From positions 124,001 through 188,000 of the forward strand of contig JAEUBA010000057.1 in assembly GCA_018257865.1 (NCBI GenBank): a stretch of DNA of 64,000 nucleotides, written 5' to 3'. This stretch comes from Stereocaulon alpinum (Eukaryota; Ascomycota; Lecanoromycetes; Lecanorales; Stereocaulaceae). This document shows positions 22,641-34,027 of the stretch, one piece after another; position 1 is the stretch's first letter; every line of letters begins with the position of its first letter. The notes under the pieces are model-generated. The model was given only the letters and a program-made list of their open reading frames with translations. It made no database searches and was not told the origin of the DNA. A program made the position numbers and the translations under genes.

Positions 22641-25600
22641 TAGTCAAGGTCATCCTTTCTTATCTCGTGCTGACTCTGTGACAGATCACCTTGACCCACT
22701 CCTACGATCGACCAAGTTCACAAACATCGCAAAATGCTCCGCTACGAGATGTACCGAGACCTCCTATCGCGCTGGCGCGCTGCAAGGTCTGAGTATGAGC
22801 TACGACGCGGAAAGAGACGTCATAGGTAGGCCGTGAAATGGTCGCAAACACCTCTAGACTTGGATAGGTGAAACTTCGTGTCGTATCTTGGGTTACAAAA
22901 GCTTGGAGACTGAGCTATGATATGAGAGGAAGGGGGCTCCGAGGGAACGAGTTGGACTGTCGTCAAAGAGAAGGAAGCTACAAGGGGTACGACTATGCAC
23001 GAGAGCGAGTTGCGCGGTCAACTCAAGGGATACGCAGTTTGCTGAAGAGCGTGACGAGGATAGCATGATATCTTGTGACTTTGTGCGCTTGATTGGAACA
23101 ATAGGTGATAATCAGTCATTGAGATACTTAGATATAGGTCCGCACACTGTTTTGACTGTCAGCATAGGCCTGACAACACAGAACGCAAATCTCGATTCTG
23201 ATCGAAGCCGTTGGGCATGCTATTTCATTTGAGATAACAGAACAGCGTTTTAGAGAAACCTGCTATATATCCATTTACACGAGTCCCGACGATTCACCAT
23301 GACTTCTAGCTGATCGTGTCGGCACGTATCATTCGCGTTGGCCTTGACGGAGATATAGCTGAAACACTGTTGTTGCCGTAATGCTCCACAGAGCAGGTAT
23401 ATAGCATGCACATCTCTTCCCGTAGTCGATGAGCGCACGCATCCGCTCGCGCTCTTCAACGGCCGTGCCTTTGCCATACCCTAATGTCCCTGCCCCCACT
23501 CTTTCGTGTCTCGACCCAACTCAGGCCAGACTCCCTTCGGCAAGTCGTTGTCCGCGTGCAGCACATCCATCATAGCATTCTGGCGTAGGTGCTTCGCCAT
23601 GTGCTCAGCGCTTGTCGTGCCATTTGCGATGAGCATACTCGGGTAGGGAAAATGGCAAGGCTTTAGTTCCACGCGCTCGATATGCTTTGAATTCCTGGCG
23701 TCTCCGTTAGCAATTGGTTTGACGTCTCAGCGTTGGAGCAAGCGCATACGCCTATTGCATACGCCCCATAGACTTATCGGGTCTTGAGACATGGGATTTT
23801 GTAGATCAACTTATGTAGCTCGTGGAAGGTAGAGTATCTGTCCTTGCTAGCCCCTGACCTTGCTAATTATCAGTCTTTGCCGTCTTACCGGAGCTTTAAA
23901 GTGAGCTACTTACCTTGAAGCAGGTATCTCCTGTGGATACATGACGTTTTACGGTAATTATCAGATAGCCTGTCCTTCAAAATTGAGATCTTGGCTCTAT
24001 TGTGAGATATGGCTTTGTTAGGTTGACGAAATCTCCACTCCATGGACTTGACCGGCGGGAGAGGCTCAATAGGTGAAAGGGAACTTTGAAGTGGTCAGGC
24101 CTCCTGCCTTGCCTAACCATAAGACTGCTGTCTTGTCTTGATAGATCAGCCCTTCTCAAGATAGCCATTGGCCCACAGTCCGCCTTCTGAGTCATCCTCG
24201 TTCGCTTTCGCTGCAGGAGTCGACCAATAAAGAGTGAAGTCAGCCATTGTACTTCTTCCCATACCACTTGGTCAAAGCAGCTCATACCTATGTAGAAGAG
24301 ACTGATAATTGTCCATCTTCCGCTATCAAATAGGTGGAGTGAGTGGTGAGGGGCGTGACATCTCCTTCGTGCGCTTTGGGTGTGGTTCAGCCGATCGGGC
24401 GAAGACAGGAGGAAAGGGTTGAGTGCTCAGTGTGCTTTGCGAATCGTAATCAGCAATGGCTGCGGCCAAGTCTCAGGGTGATATACTTACCATGCTGTGG
24501 GAACGGTCTGAACACCCTGGTAATCTTACTCGACATCGGAGCTGAAAATTGTATGGTTTGGTAGATGTGTGTTTGCCTTGCCAGCAGAAACGTGACACAA
24601 GCAGATTGCGCCTCAGCGGTGTTGACAGCGACTCCTCGACCATTTGATCGTTCTTCCTCTCCATGTATCACGCAAATGATCTCTCGAATACTACGGAAGG
24701 GCTCTGACGTTCCAGCTGCAGGCCTTGTCAGTTGCAGTATGGCGAACACTGAACACTTGGGTGAGCCTCTTCCCACACCCTACCGTATATCGGGAGTTGA
24801 AGACCTTACGAGTCCGTTGCTGGAAGCGTAGGATAGGTTGCCACCATTTGACCCATCTTCAAAGGCATGAGCTAATACTCTCTATTGCGGAAAATAGGTC
24901 CTCCAGTCTTCCCCTTCAGCCCTCGCTCTTCGTTCCCTTTGAGATTCCCTCAGATCATACACCTACCCATCTCTGTCCAGTACCTCGTATGCTCTCGATT
25001 TCAATGGATGCATTATTAAGCTGATAAAGCATCTACTATGGCGGCGTCGGAGGAACCGCGTATGGAAGGATGCTGGCTGGGTCAAGGTGAGAGCATACTC
25101 CGCTCGTGTAGCACTGAGCATGATTGGTAGAATGTTCAACGAACAACACGAGAAGACGCGCCATGGCAATATCAGCAAAAGAGCGACGGGCTACATGTCA
25201 GAATGAAAAGGCTACGGGTTGAACTTGGCTGGAATGTCGTTTTCAAGTAGTTCACGAGATCAAAGGTCATAGATGGCAGCAGATACTTCTTGGTCACTAG
25301 AGTCAAGCAATGTAATGGACGTGCAGAGGTCTGAGAGCGGGATTCATCTGATTCATGCTTTGCTCATTGGCAGCCAAGGACCTCGGCCATCGCAAAACTG
25401 CGTGATTGAGCTCTAGCCTAAGGTAGGCTTTAAGCCTTCCTTAGCTTACTACTTTGAAGAAACCCCGTCGTAGATCCCTCCTCTTGTGTGGTTCGCCAAC
25501 TGAGCTCTCTTCTTGCGTCTCAAAAAGACTCATACATTGCTGAGACCAGGATGTAGAGGGGTACTTTGTCGGAGCTCTGACGCTGAAGTGATCGCTCCGA

Positions 25601-26869
25601 CGGCTGAGGGCTACGATGGTATCGAGCTTCTAGCCGAATTATCAGGCATTCGGTGCAATTGACGAGTTTGAGGACACTTGCGTACAAGCTTTGAATGGCT
25701 GGCCCCTCATGCTATCCCTAACACCATGTGTCGCATGCATGTCATAAATTGCGACCGCGGACGGTGAGGTTCCAGCACAGACAGCGCTATCGCAGCTTCC
25801 AATTCGCATCGAGATTAGAGGTGTAGAGGAAATTGTGATGCAAGTAGGTAGATCTGTGTTGAGGTACTGTCGGACATGTACGGGCTGTGGAAGAAGAGCA
25901 CGAGGACATGGCCGCAATCGCGACCGTGGTGAACTCGGTTGCTATCGATGAACACGCCCGTACCACTCTTGCATCTTTCTTCATATCAGATTCCGATTGA
26001 ATTCATGGCAAGGGCAAATGACTGGCAGTGGCCTTGAGTCAGATATGTCCAAATGTGAGAGTTCAGGTTCAGAGAGTGTTAAGAGCTTTAGGCGAAGGTT
26101 GAGGATAAGGAGCGATTAAGTGGTGATATCTGAGGATCGAAAGCTTCTGCTCAGTGTTAGCTGCTGAACCATTAACAGAATAATACGTCTGGGAAGGCAT
26201 GAACGGAAAAGGTGTAGTGAGGCCAAGTGCTCGAAGTTGCGGTACACTTTCAACAGTTGATGGTCTTAATTGCCAGCATAGATCAACATGCGGCTCTCTA
26301 CAGCCACTTCCCTTGATGACAACAAGAGAAGAAAAAAAGTAGATATCGATACGATGGCCAACTGCACCGCGAATGTCTGAGATTCTATCTTTGATATCAG
26401 GCTCGTCGTGACGCTTGAAATTGTATGCAAAACCTGATTGACGAGTATTGATAGGAAGTGGCCGTAAGCGTGTTGAACTGACAAGCGCTGAGGAAAGCGA
26501 CATTGTATGCCCGCGCGTGGCAAACACGGACTGTATTACGAATACAAGGTTTAGCATCATGCGTGGTGTCTACGGAGAACCTCATTACTTTCGGGAGTCA
26601 AGATAGAGGGAGATACAGCAAGGAGAATCTTGCGACGACGTGTCACAGTTTGTTTACGTCTCAGGCTCACAAGGAAATGCTAATGGGAAAAGATTGATGT
26701 TGGGCTTGATGAGATTTGATTATACTGACTCAAGACGTGGTAGCCAGCAAATGGTGGGAAATCTCTATCTAAGCGTAAACCCCATGCCATCATGCCATCA
26801 TACCTCCTCACATCTCAAACTGCCACCAAACAAAGCCGACACCTTCCAAAACTCCATCCATCCAGAAAC
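22641..26869. other. Gene-poor stretch, fragments only
   Basis: Several short frames occur: a 31-codon ATG frame at 22734-22829, a 66-codon frame at 22868-23068, a plus-strand frame at 24725-25024 followed after a stop by a basic stretch to about 25207, and a 163-residue minus frame at 26069-26560 with an ATG start. None shows a domain, a homologous neighbour or a supported splice structure. They may be relics or chance. Confidence 0.4.
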
Positions 26870-27005
26870 CAGCCACCCAGCCACCCAGCCACCCAGCCAC
26901 CCAGCCATCCAGCCATCCAGCCATCCAGCCATCCAACCATCCAACCATCCAACCATCCAACCATCCAACCATCCAACCGTCCAACCATCCAACCATCCAC
27001 CCATC
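26870..27005 (+). repeat. CCATCCAA/CCATCCAG minisatellite
   Basis: About 30 consecutive four-base steps of CCAN/TCCA type (CCAGCCACCCAG changing to CCAGCCATCCAG and then CCAACCATCCAA). Its minus strand reads as a Trp-Gly-Met-rich open frame in all three phases, which is a sign of simple repeat, not protein. Confidence 0.9.
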
Positions 27006-27051
27006 CACCCAAAGCCGCCATCATCCAAATCCCCATCTCACACCTGACACA

Positions 27052-27350
27052 GCGGTCTCAAGTTTGTCCAGACTCAACCCGATGTTGAGCGCCTGCATGA
27101 GATGAGCCATGTTTGTCGACACAGCGGTCTCAAGTTTGTCCAGACTCAACCCGATGTTGAGCGCCTGCATGAGATGAGCCATGTTGTCGATAACTCCAGA
27201 ATTAGAAATCGAAAACATTGAATGGCGATCTCAAGCTTGACCCGCCAACTCGATGTTGGTGCCGCGAGAGATAGGCCGCTGGTAAAAATCGGAAGTCGGA
27301 ATTCGAAAGCGGAAATCGAAGAAATCGAATGGCGATCTCAAGTTGATAAG
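27052..27350 (+). repeat. Right cluster of covarying hairpin repeats
   Basis: Two nearly identical 60-base copies (27052-27111 and 27124-27183) have the stem CTCAAC/GTTGAG around CCGAT. A diverged copy (27224-27275) has CCAAC/GTTGG around TCGAT, and a start-only fragment lies at about 27331-27350. Orientation is the same as in the left cluster 7 kb away. The outer ends GTCTCA and TGAGAT can pair. Confidence 0.8.
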
Positions 27351-27901
27351 CCACACCACCACAGCTTTGATCAACTGAAGGTTATGTTAGAGCGTCCTCA
27401 ATGAGGACGAAGAAGGCGGACGGGGGGAACTCACGTGTGCTTGGGTGGAGGGCAAAGATAAACTTCAAGCTTGTTGCATTCGACGAGCACGCCACATGAT
27501 GGAGGCGGTGGAAGTGTGTTGAGGCAAAGGCTCGGAAGGTCAGGGTGATGAGGTGTATGAGCAGAGTGGGCACTTACATGTGAATCATGTGAAGAAGGAA
27601 CGTGCAACAAGACATGAAGGCTGAGAGGCCAATGAAGTGGTGATCTCATTGCATGGTGCGACCGTGACGAAGGTCAACAACATTGTGATCTGTGTTGAAG
27701 GTAGGCTTGGTAGAAGTAGATGCACTTGATGAAGGTGGATGAGGTATGCAAGTGTCAATTGGTTGACATGATGTGGAATGTGGATGGCAAATTGATCGAA
27801 GTGGACTTGGACACCAGATGATGAACTTGGATGTGGAGGTGGGTAGATGAAGGAAGGAAGAAGTTTTTCAGAAGGAAAATCTTGAGAATAAATACCCGTA
27901 C
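27351..27901. other. Spacer between right hairpin cluster and inverted motif
   Basis: The sequence is purine-rich (GATGAAGGTGGATG-like) with no supported gene. An AATAAATA box precedes the motif at 27902, as a TATATATA box precedes the motif cluster at 20850. Confidence 0.4.
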
Positions 27902-27950
27902 GAACGCCGGGTAGCAACTGTTATATTTTAGCGTCCCACTAAGCCCAATT
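27902..27950 (-). repeat. Opposite-orientation copy of the TTAG...CTAA / CTACCCGGCG motif
   Basis: The reverse complement reads GGGCTTAGTGGGACGCTAAA, a spacer, then TTGCTACCCGGCGTTCG, matching the three plus-strand copies at 20850-21030, closest to the third (shared GGCGTTCG end). With those it forms an oppositely oriented pair about 7 kb apart. Confidence 0.75.
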
Positions 27951-28014
27951 CGTTGATTTTTCGGCTCGGAGGGCGACCAAAATTCCTATTGGCGGTAGTC
28001 CTGACAATTCTGGA

Positions 28015-28150
28015 GTTAGAGGGCGCTAGTGATATCATTTTCCTTCACCTAGTAGCGAATTCGGCACGGCGCCAATCAAATATTCAGGATCAAGGCTGCA
28101 GCTTGCAATTGTAAAGAGCGCTAGTGATATCAATAACCGTTCACCTGGTC
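28015..28150 (+). repeat. Diverged direct repeat GCGCTAGTGATATCA...TTCACCT
   Basis: Two units at about 28023-28052 and 28118-28147 share GCGCTAGTGATATCA and, after about seven bases, TTCACCT. The layout (GTTAG, CGCTA, then CACCT) resembles the motif at 27902 and 20850 but is too diverged for certainty. Confidence 0.55.
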
Positions 28151-31100
28151 TTTGCATTGCTTACTTATCACCCACTATCTTTCAGCTGTCAGGTAGATGT
28201 TGGACAGTCAATTCAGGGGTATTGCCACCGTCCTCACATAAAAAGTCCACTCTATCGAACTATCTGCTTCGATAACTGATCTCTGTAGATGAACATTGTA
28301 CGTAGTCTTGAAGCAAAAGGGTCAAGGGATACAGAGAGACGAATGTAGCAACAGCACAATGTCAGCATACCTTCCTGCATGGTCTTGACACCTACTTGGG
28401 TATCGCAGTCGCTGTAGCTCGCTGATCGTGGTTTCCGTTCATGAGGTTTTTATTTGGGGGAACGCTGGCTCTGCTATTGCAAGACTTCGGCAACTACATG
28501 GAACGGTCTATAATGCATCTTGAGAAGGAGCAATATCTTTAAACGATGTTTCCCATTGCCGCCTTCTTCCCTACACGTAGATCTACAGCTGCCATTGATC
28601 TTGTTTCCGCCAACACACGACAGCAAGCCACCGACATTCGCTGTCTATTAGCTACACGTTCCAGAAGTAGTGCCACTCCTGAGCTTACAGCTACGCAACC
28701 CCTTCCTTCCAAGTGTTTCTGCAATCCAGCGGCCTCCAAGCATATGGTATGGGGTGTACTCAAGAACTAATACTGCAAGATATTGCAATGGTACAAGATT
28801 CACCATGTTCTGGTGTGCAATGTGTGATCATCTCTTGAGAATCCAGTCAGCCGAATGGCGGGCAATGATAGAGTGAGTGGAACACTGACATGTCCGTTGT
28901 GAGAAGCTCTCGCCCTCTGTAGAACTATGACCTCAAAAAATCATAGCCTGAACGCAACATGAGACTGTGTTAGACACCAATCCTTGTCCCAGCACCTCAA
29001 TCGCGTACTGACAAATCTGACCATAATGTCATCCTCCCAAGCTCTTGCGAGAGTTATCGTCTTGAAGATTCGCTCAAGATGGTGTGGACTGCTTGCGCTT
29101 CGATTGTTGAGGTCGGAGCTTCCGGGCGTAGGTACGAGTGCTAGGTCCACTATGGTGGGTGTAAGTAACGAAATGGCCATTGAATCAGGGACGGTGATAT
29201 GCTGAGAGATGTTAGTATTTTGGCAGGTAAAGCTGTCAGTGTATCTCATGCCCCGGCTGTGACTTCACCTACGTAAGAATTTAGATCAATGCTGCAGAGT
29301 GAGAGTGTTGAATGGGCTTGAATTGCTTCTGAAGCTGCTGTGTTAAAGCACGATGCGAAGTAAAGAGTGAAGTATGCGACCGGTGGATCTTACCACGATG
29401 CATCGCCGCCTATCCTCTTCTCTTATCTGACATTCAGGATTCATAATCCCTACGTAAGCTTCACCACGTCCAGCGCCTCCAACCTCGTCGAGGCTAAACA
29501 TTCTACAGGCCAGGAAGCCAGCACGTCCATTCTAGACCATTATCGCAATCTCTAATCGCCTCTTTCATCATTGCAGGGCAAGGAGCCCCAGATACCACGA
29601 ACACATTGCTGAATCTGCTCAAAGGCTTGCGACGAGCGTCATCAGGGATATAGAGAGGTCCAAGGCTATCAATCACCACGAGCGTTGACACTTTCACGAT
29701 GTACCAGACACATAAGAGCTCTTCAAAGGACCCCATACCGATCGCGCTGAAGTTTCGATGAGTTGATGGACATTCAATCAGCCAAAACGACCAAGACCGT
29801 ACCATTTGAGTGAAATCATAGTAGACAGTCTTTGGTTGCAAGGGGAAGTGATGGACCGGTACGTGCATTCAATCCCTCATGAATTGTTCGCGTTGACCGA
29901 CGAGAAAGACAGGACAATGTTGCACTGCCCGGACCCTCATCGACTCCCTCAGTTCTAAAGACAATATCGACTAGCGACTTTGTCGACGACGGTCACTAGA
30001 CATCATTGAACCTGGCGTAACCGTGGCACTGTTTCAGATCTACACGTCCTCTTTACGGACACCTGATATCGAGGATCAGCAAACACAACAAGGCGAAGAT
30101 TGATTGACATCACGAATATGCCGGGTCATATCAGAAGCTATGCCAAATGAGTGGCATTCATCCCATGTCTTGAGGCATCACTTGATCATCTACAACCTTC
30201 TCATAACCTCGTTCCCTGCCTCCGTTAATTGCCAGCTTAGTCTACTTGTCATCTTCCAGATGGGTCTCACAATGGCAGCGATCTCCTGTTCGCCTGAACC
30301 CAAGAATAAGACGACACATGTACCAGATCTTGGCATAGAAAGAGATGTCAGTGGTCTGGTATGCGACCATTCGGAAGAGGGGGATCTACAGTTGAAGAAA
30401 CGTTCATGACACGTTCTGCGAGCGCGCATCGAAGGAACGTCGGCGGCCACAATACCAAGAGAGCCAAGAAAAGGTAGAGAGTATCCAATTCAGCAAGTCT
30501 GAGATAGCCATGGGCAGCTCGTGTATGAACTTGACTTACGGCATCCCTAAGACTATCTGTTGAAGCTGAGGGACCTTGGGACCTGGAGCATGTTCTTTGG
30601 TTATGATTCAATGTGGCTGGATAGCTGTCTTACAATCTACTTTAATATAAGTTGTCTAGGAAAGAGTTGGCGGGTTTGAGCAGTGGACATCCATGAGTCT
30701 CAGAAGTTACAGGAGTCGCTGGCTTTAACGCTTACTGCTGTCAAAACGGCGGATCACAAGGGTATTGTTACTATAGATTGAAGCGAATTATCCACCTATC
30801 CCCATAATAGTAGATGCATGTGCAGCCAAATGAAGAAGCTACATCCCCACCATTGCCACCTCTCTGAGAAGCAAATGGAACACTCCCAGTGCTAACCCAT
30901 CCTGCCCTCTATCGTCACTGCCCGAACTCGCAAGCTAAAACTCCATGTCGTAGCTACTCTTCCTAGATTTTGCGATGGAGGCCGTCATTTGCCAATATGT
31001 AGAGTCGTGACTGGAGGAAGGGTGGATGGCGAGTAGGTGCCTTTTCGAGCAATCATCATATGCACAAAGAAGAGAGTGGCCCATGATTCATATCTTCTTC

Positions 31101-31317
31101 TAGTATCTCAATTGCCCTTAGACAGCGTCAAATATGGCAGGCGGCCGAAGCTTGCCCATTGTCGCTGTGCTGGTATGTCAGAAGTGTCCTTTCAAAGAGG
31201 TCCGCACTGCAGGTAGGGATTCCTTGAAACAATGCTATCGGACACACATCGGTTTTTACGGCGGAAGGAGTTCTCCCCCTTCGAAGGATATCTAGAGTAC
31301 GCTTTAAAATTCATGTT
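28151..31317. other. Gene-poor stretch
   Basis: The best open frame is 29503-29868 on the minus strand (121 residues, ATG start, a hydrophobic VSTLVVIDSLGPLYIPDD piece). It shows no recognised domain and could be a relic of an F-box-type C-terminus or chance. Nothing else is supported. Confidence 0.35.
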
Positions 31318-32040
31318 CATGGTACTGTTTGAATGCGCAAGCAAGCGCAACCAGACCATGCTCTTAGATATATTGCACATGCGTATCCGAGATGCGTATT
31401 GCGCATTTGGACTTAGATATGCGTGTTCAAGCTGTGTACTCAACATGCACAGTCGCCAGATATGCTCTGAGTGCGCATTAGATTCAGATCTCTTTGAACT
31501 CTCAAATGCGCAGAACAGGCACGCAAGTTGTGTACTCAAGCGTACTGCGTATGCCTACTCAGAACATATAATCCGCACTGATACGCAAAATGCATGTTGC
31601 GCATTCGAGTTACCTACTAGACACGCAAACTCGCCAGACACATTCAATTTGCGCGTTATAATTGTACTCATACTATACCTTGATTACGCAGGAATGAGCA
31701 AGACTGCACACGAAGATTGCGTCCTCAAGAGCGGCGTATTGTACATGCGTGCTCAAGGTGTGAATTGCTCGTTACGCAGTTAACATACGCACTCTGCCAG
31801 ATACACTTATGGTGCGTATTATAATTATAATTATGTTACGCCCTGAATGTGCATGCACGCGCAGTCCAAATGCGCGCTCCCCCCATAATCTCCAGTGTGC
31901 GCATTACAATTATATCCATGCTACGTCTTGAATGCGCACTCAAATTATACTCCCAAATATATCGCACGTACCTATCTAAATTGCGCACTCCGCACTCCAC
32001 ATTGCACCCAAGTACGCATCGCGCGAGGTAAAGGGTGCGC
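31318..32040 (+). repeat. Diverged tandem repeat rich in TGCGCA/TGCGTA words
   Basis: At least four related segments, at about 31444-31491, 31620-31676, 31784-31834 and 31890-31917, share (A)CGCA..CTCGCCAGATACA...TGCGCRTTATAATTATA. Between them TGCGCA, TGCGTA and GTACTCAA words recur far more often than in flanking DNA. Spacing is about 95-180 bases, so the array is old and uneven. A 183-residue open frame across part of it (31232-31783) looks like a by-product. Confidence 0.6.
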
Positions 32041-32624
32041 GCAGATGTCATAGTCATATGAATATTCTCAGATTAGAGGTCTACTTAGGAGTGTTGGTCT
32101 TATATCAGACACTTCCCAGTGCTCCTAACGATCGGAAAGTTTTTACGGTTTTGATTTCATATGCTGATCGCATAGTGTCTTTGAGATTAGCTTATACATG
32201 CGTTGTTTGCTTCGCTATGCATGCTGACCGAAGCGACTTAGCTAAATACATTTGCGTATTAAGTAGTCGCTTTAGCTAGCTATGTGAGATGGTGGGATGA
32301 GCCTGTGATATAGCAACGAGGCGGGGTCAGCAAATGTGGAGTCTTCGAGGTATTGGATTTTGAGATTGGAAAGTCGTTTGATGGATTATTAATGCTAGTA
32401 TGAAAGAGGACCACGTAGGGTAGGTCTGAAGGGTAGGTCTGAAGGGTAGGTCTGAAGTACAAAACATGGAAATTGAAGAAGGCATCGCTGTCCACCCTCT
32501 GCTGAGTTTGTGCCTTTTCTTCGCGACGAACACTTGCGTTGTGATTGTGAAAGAAACAGCTTACAAATAACACAAGACGAGCGCCATCAATATCCTGAGT
32601 CACACATGACTTGTATATCAAGCC
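32041..32624. other. Intergenic, 3' of the F-box-like gene
   Basis: A short triple direct repeat GGTCTGAAGGGTA lies at about 32420-32455. No gene was seen. Confidence 0.4.
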
Positions 32625-34027
32625 TTATTTCCCGATCGCCGTGTTGCGCTGGGCGATTTTGTTCAGAAGATCACGCAAAGCCTGCGCGTCTTCTTGATAC
32701 TGCCTAGACATAGCCAGCAAGTGGTTTGTGCCGAGCGATACAGGTCCAGCGATTGCCATTTGTGAAATATGGCTACTCAAATCCACCGCTGCTCCGCGGA
32801 ATTTACGGTCAATGACTGCACTGTAAAGTCCACTTTTGAAGTCCAGATAGCGATCAGCCTGCGTCACTGTTGTCATTTCTTCTGCGACGGCACTCTTGTG
32901 GTTCTCGCCAATAATACTGAAGTATCGAAGCTCGGTGAGGGAGTCGCTCATGGCGTTCAGACAATCCGACCAACCTGCGTTGTAGGTGTATGTAACTGAT
33001 TTTCTGAGCATCAATCCTGTGCCCAGACCCGTAGGATAGCCGTCTTGATCTAGGTCGCCAACAAACAAGGCATCTCGTAAGATTGAGCAACGGCTAAGAA
33101 CCAGATTTGTAAGGGTTGTACGATGTCGAAGGAGCCAAACTTGCTGCCAGTCGTGGCTGAATGTGAAACGGTCAAGAACGAGCGTCTTCAGGCTTCCGAA
33201 ACTGACGTCACGAAAATCGACTTTCGGGTAATAGCCCCAGTGAGAATCTGCGGATAGTCGTAGCTTGGTAAGTTGGCGTGCTGGTGCAAGCCAGACTTGC
33301 GGAAGCGTAGTGTAGAAATTCCAGCTCTGAGGACCTATTGGTCGATTATGTGGCCTGCCGCATTCATGTTCAACTGTCAAGAAACACAGCTCTAATGTAT
33401 GCAGATTGTTCACGAGGTCGGAGAAGCCAGGTGTTTCCGTGACATGGTCTTCGCATCGGCTTTGAAGATGTCGAAGGGAAAGGGCCCGCATAGGACTACG
33501 TGAGAGACCGTAGCGTGAGAACGTGAAGGTGGTGAGGAAGAAGCAGAGCAAGTCGCTTCGGAAGGCGTCCATTGCAAAGCTTCGTACAACAGGCCAGACG
33601 TATTTGGGCGGGGTGTAGCGTTCAAAGTCGAGGATGAATGATGAAACGGTGGGAAAGTAATACATATCGCTCAAGGTATGTCGGAATTCAGGCACAAGTG
33701 CCTGTAAAGGAGATCCAGACTGGTCCGATGGGACCTGGAACGTGTAAGCTCATATGCCATGTTATTGTAAATGTAACCTACCAAGGAAGCCGGTCGAGGG
33801 TCTACGTGCAAAGTGCGTACGTAGTGCTTCAATCGCTGTGACGCTAGGACCTTTCGAACCGATTCTGCGCTTGCTTTGCTGTTTCGAAGGGTGATTGTTC
33901 GGAATAGAACCCTGTCGGAGCTCTCTCTATGAAACATCGAAACACGTCTGGTGTTCACCAAGGTATCGTTGGGGGCGAACTCAAGCACCTTGTCCCAAAG
34001 TTCTGCGGGAAAGCGAGAGAGTGCCAT
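32625..34027 (-). CDS. F-box-like protein, intact
   Basis: Exon 1 is 33782-34027 (ATG at 34025-34027) and exon 2 is 32625-33734; the intron 33735-33781 (GTAGGT...TTCCAG, 47 nt) keeps phase 0. The product has 451 residues. The N-terminus MALSRFPAELWDKVLEFAPNDTLVNTRRVSMFHRESSDRVLF has the F-box spacing (P-x-E-L-W near the start, a later hydrophobic/Arg block, then the TITLRN strand typical of fungal F-box proteins). The rest lacks named domains but has leucine-rich strands (LHTLELCFL, RQLTKLRLS, SLKTLVLDRF, TTLTNLVLSRC, SLTELRYF) like degenerate LRRs. Such proteins are presumed SCF ligase receptors. It is the only intact copy in a region with at least two decayed relatives, so it may belong to an expanding and dying lineage-specific family. 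Confidence 0.75.

Noticed and set aside
26798..27036. Minus-strand open frames rich in Trp, Gly, Met and Asp
   Set aside because: All three frames over the CCATCCAA minisatellite are open and repetitive; this is a by-product of the simple repeat.
27021..27218. Minus-strand frame with repeated MAHLMQALNIGLSLDKLETAV
   Set aside because: It arises from two copies of the hairpin repeat. Stem changes in other copies follow base pairing, not codons, and the frame is not kept in the left cluster.
29503..29868. 121-residue minus-strand ATG frame
   Set aside because: No domain, splice partner or homologous neighbour could be shown; kept only as a remark in the block description.
31232..31783. 183-residue plus-strand frame rich in Ala, Cys and Ser
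   Set aside because: It coincides with the diverged TGCGCA-rich repeat and has no start context or domain.
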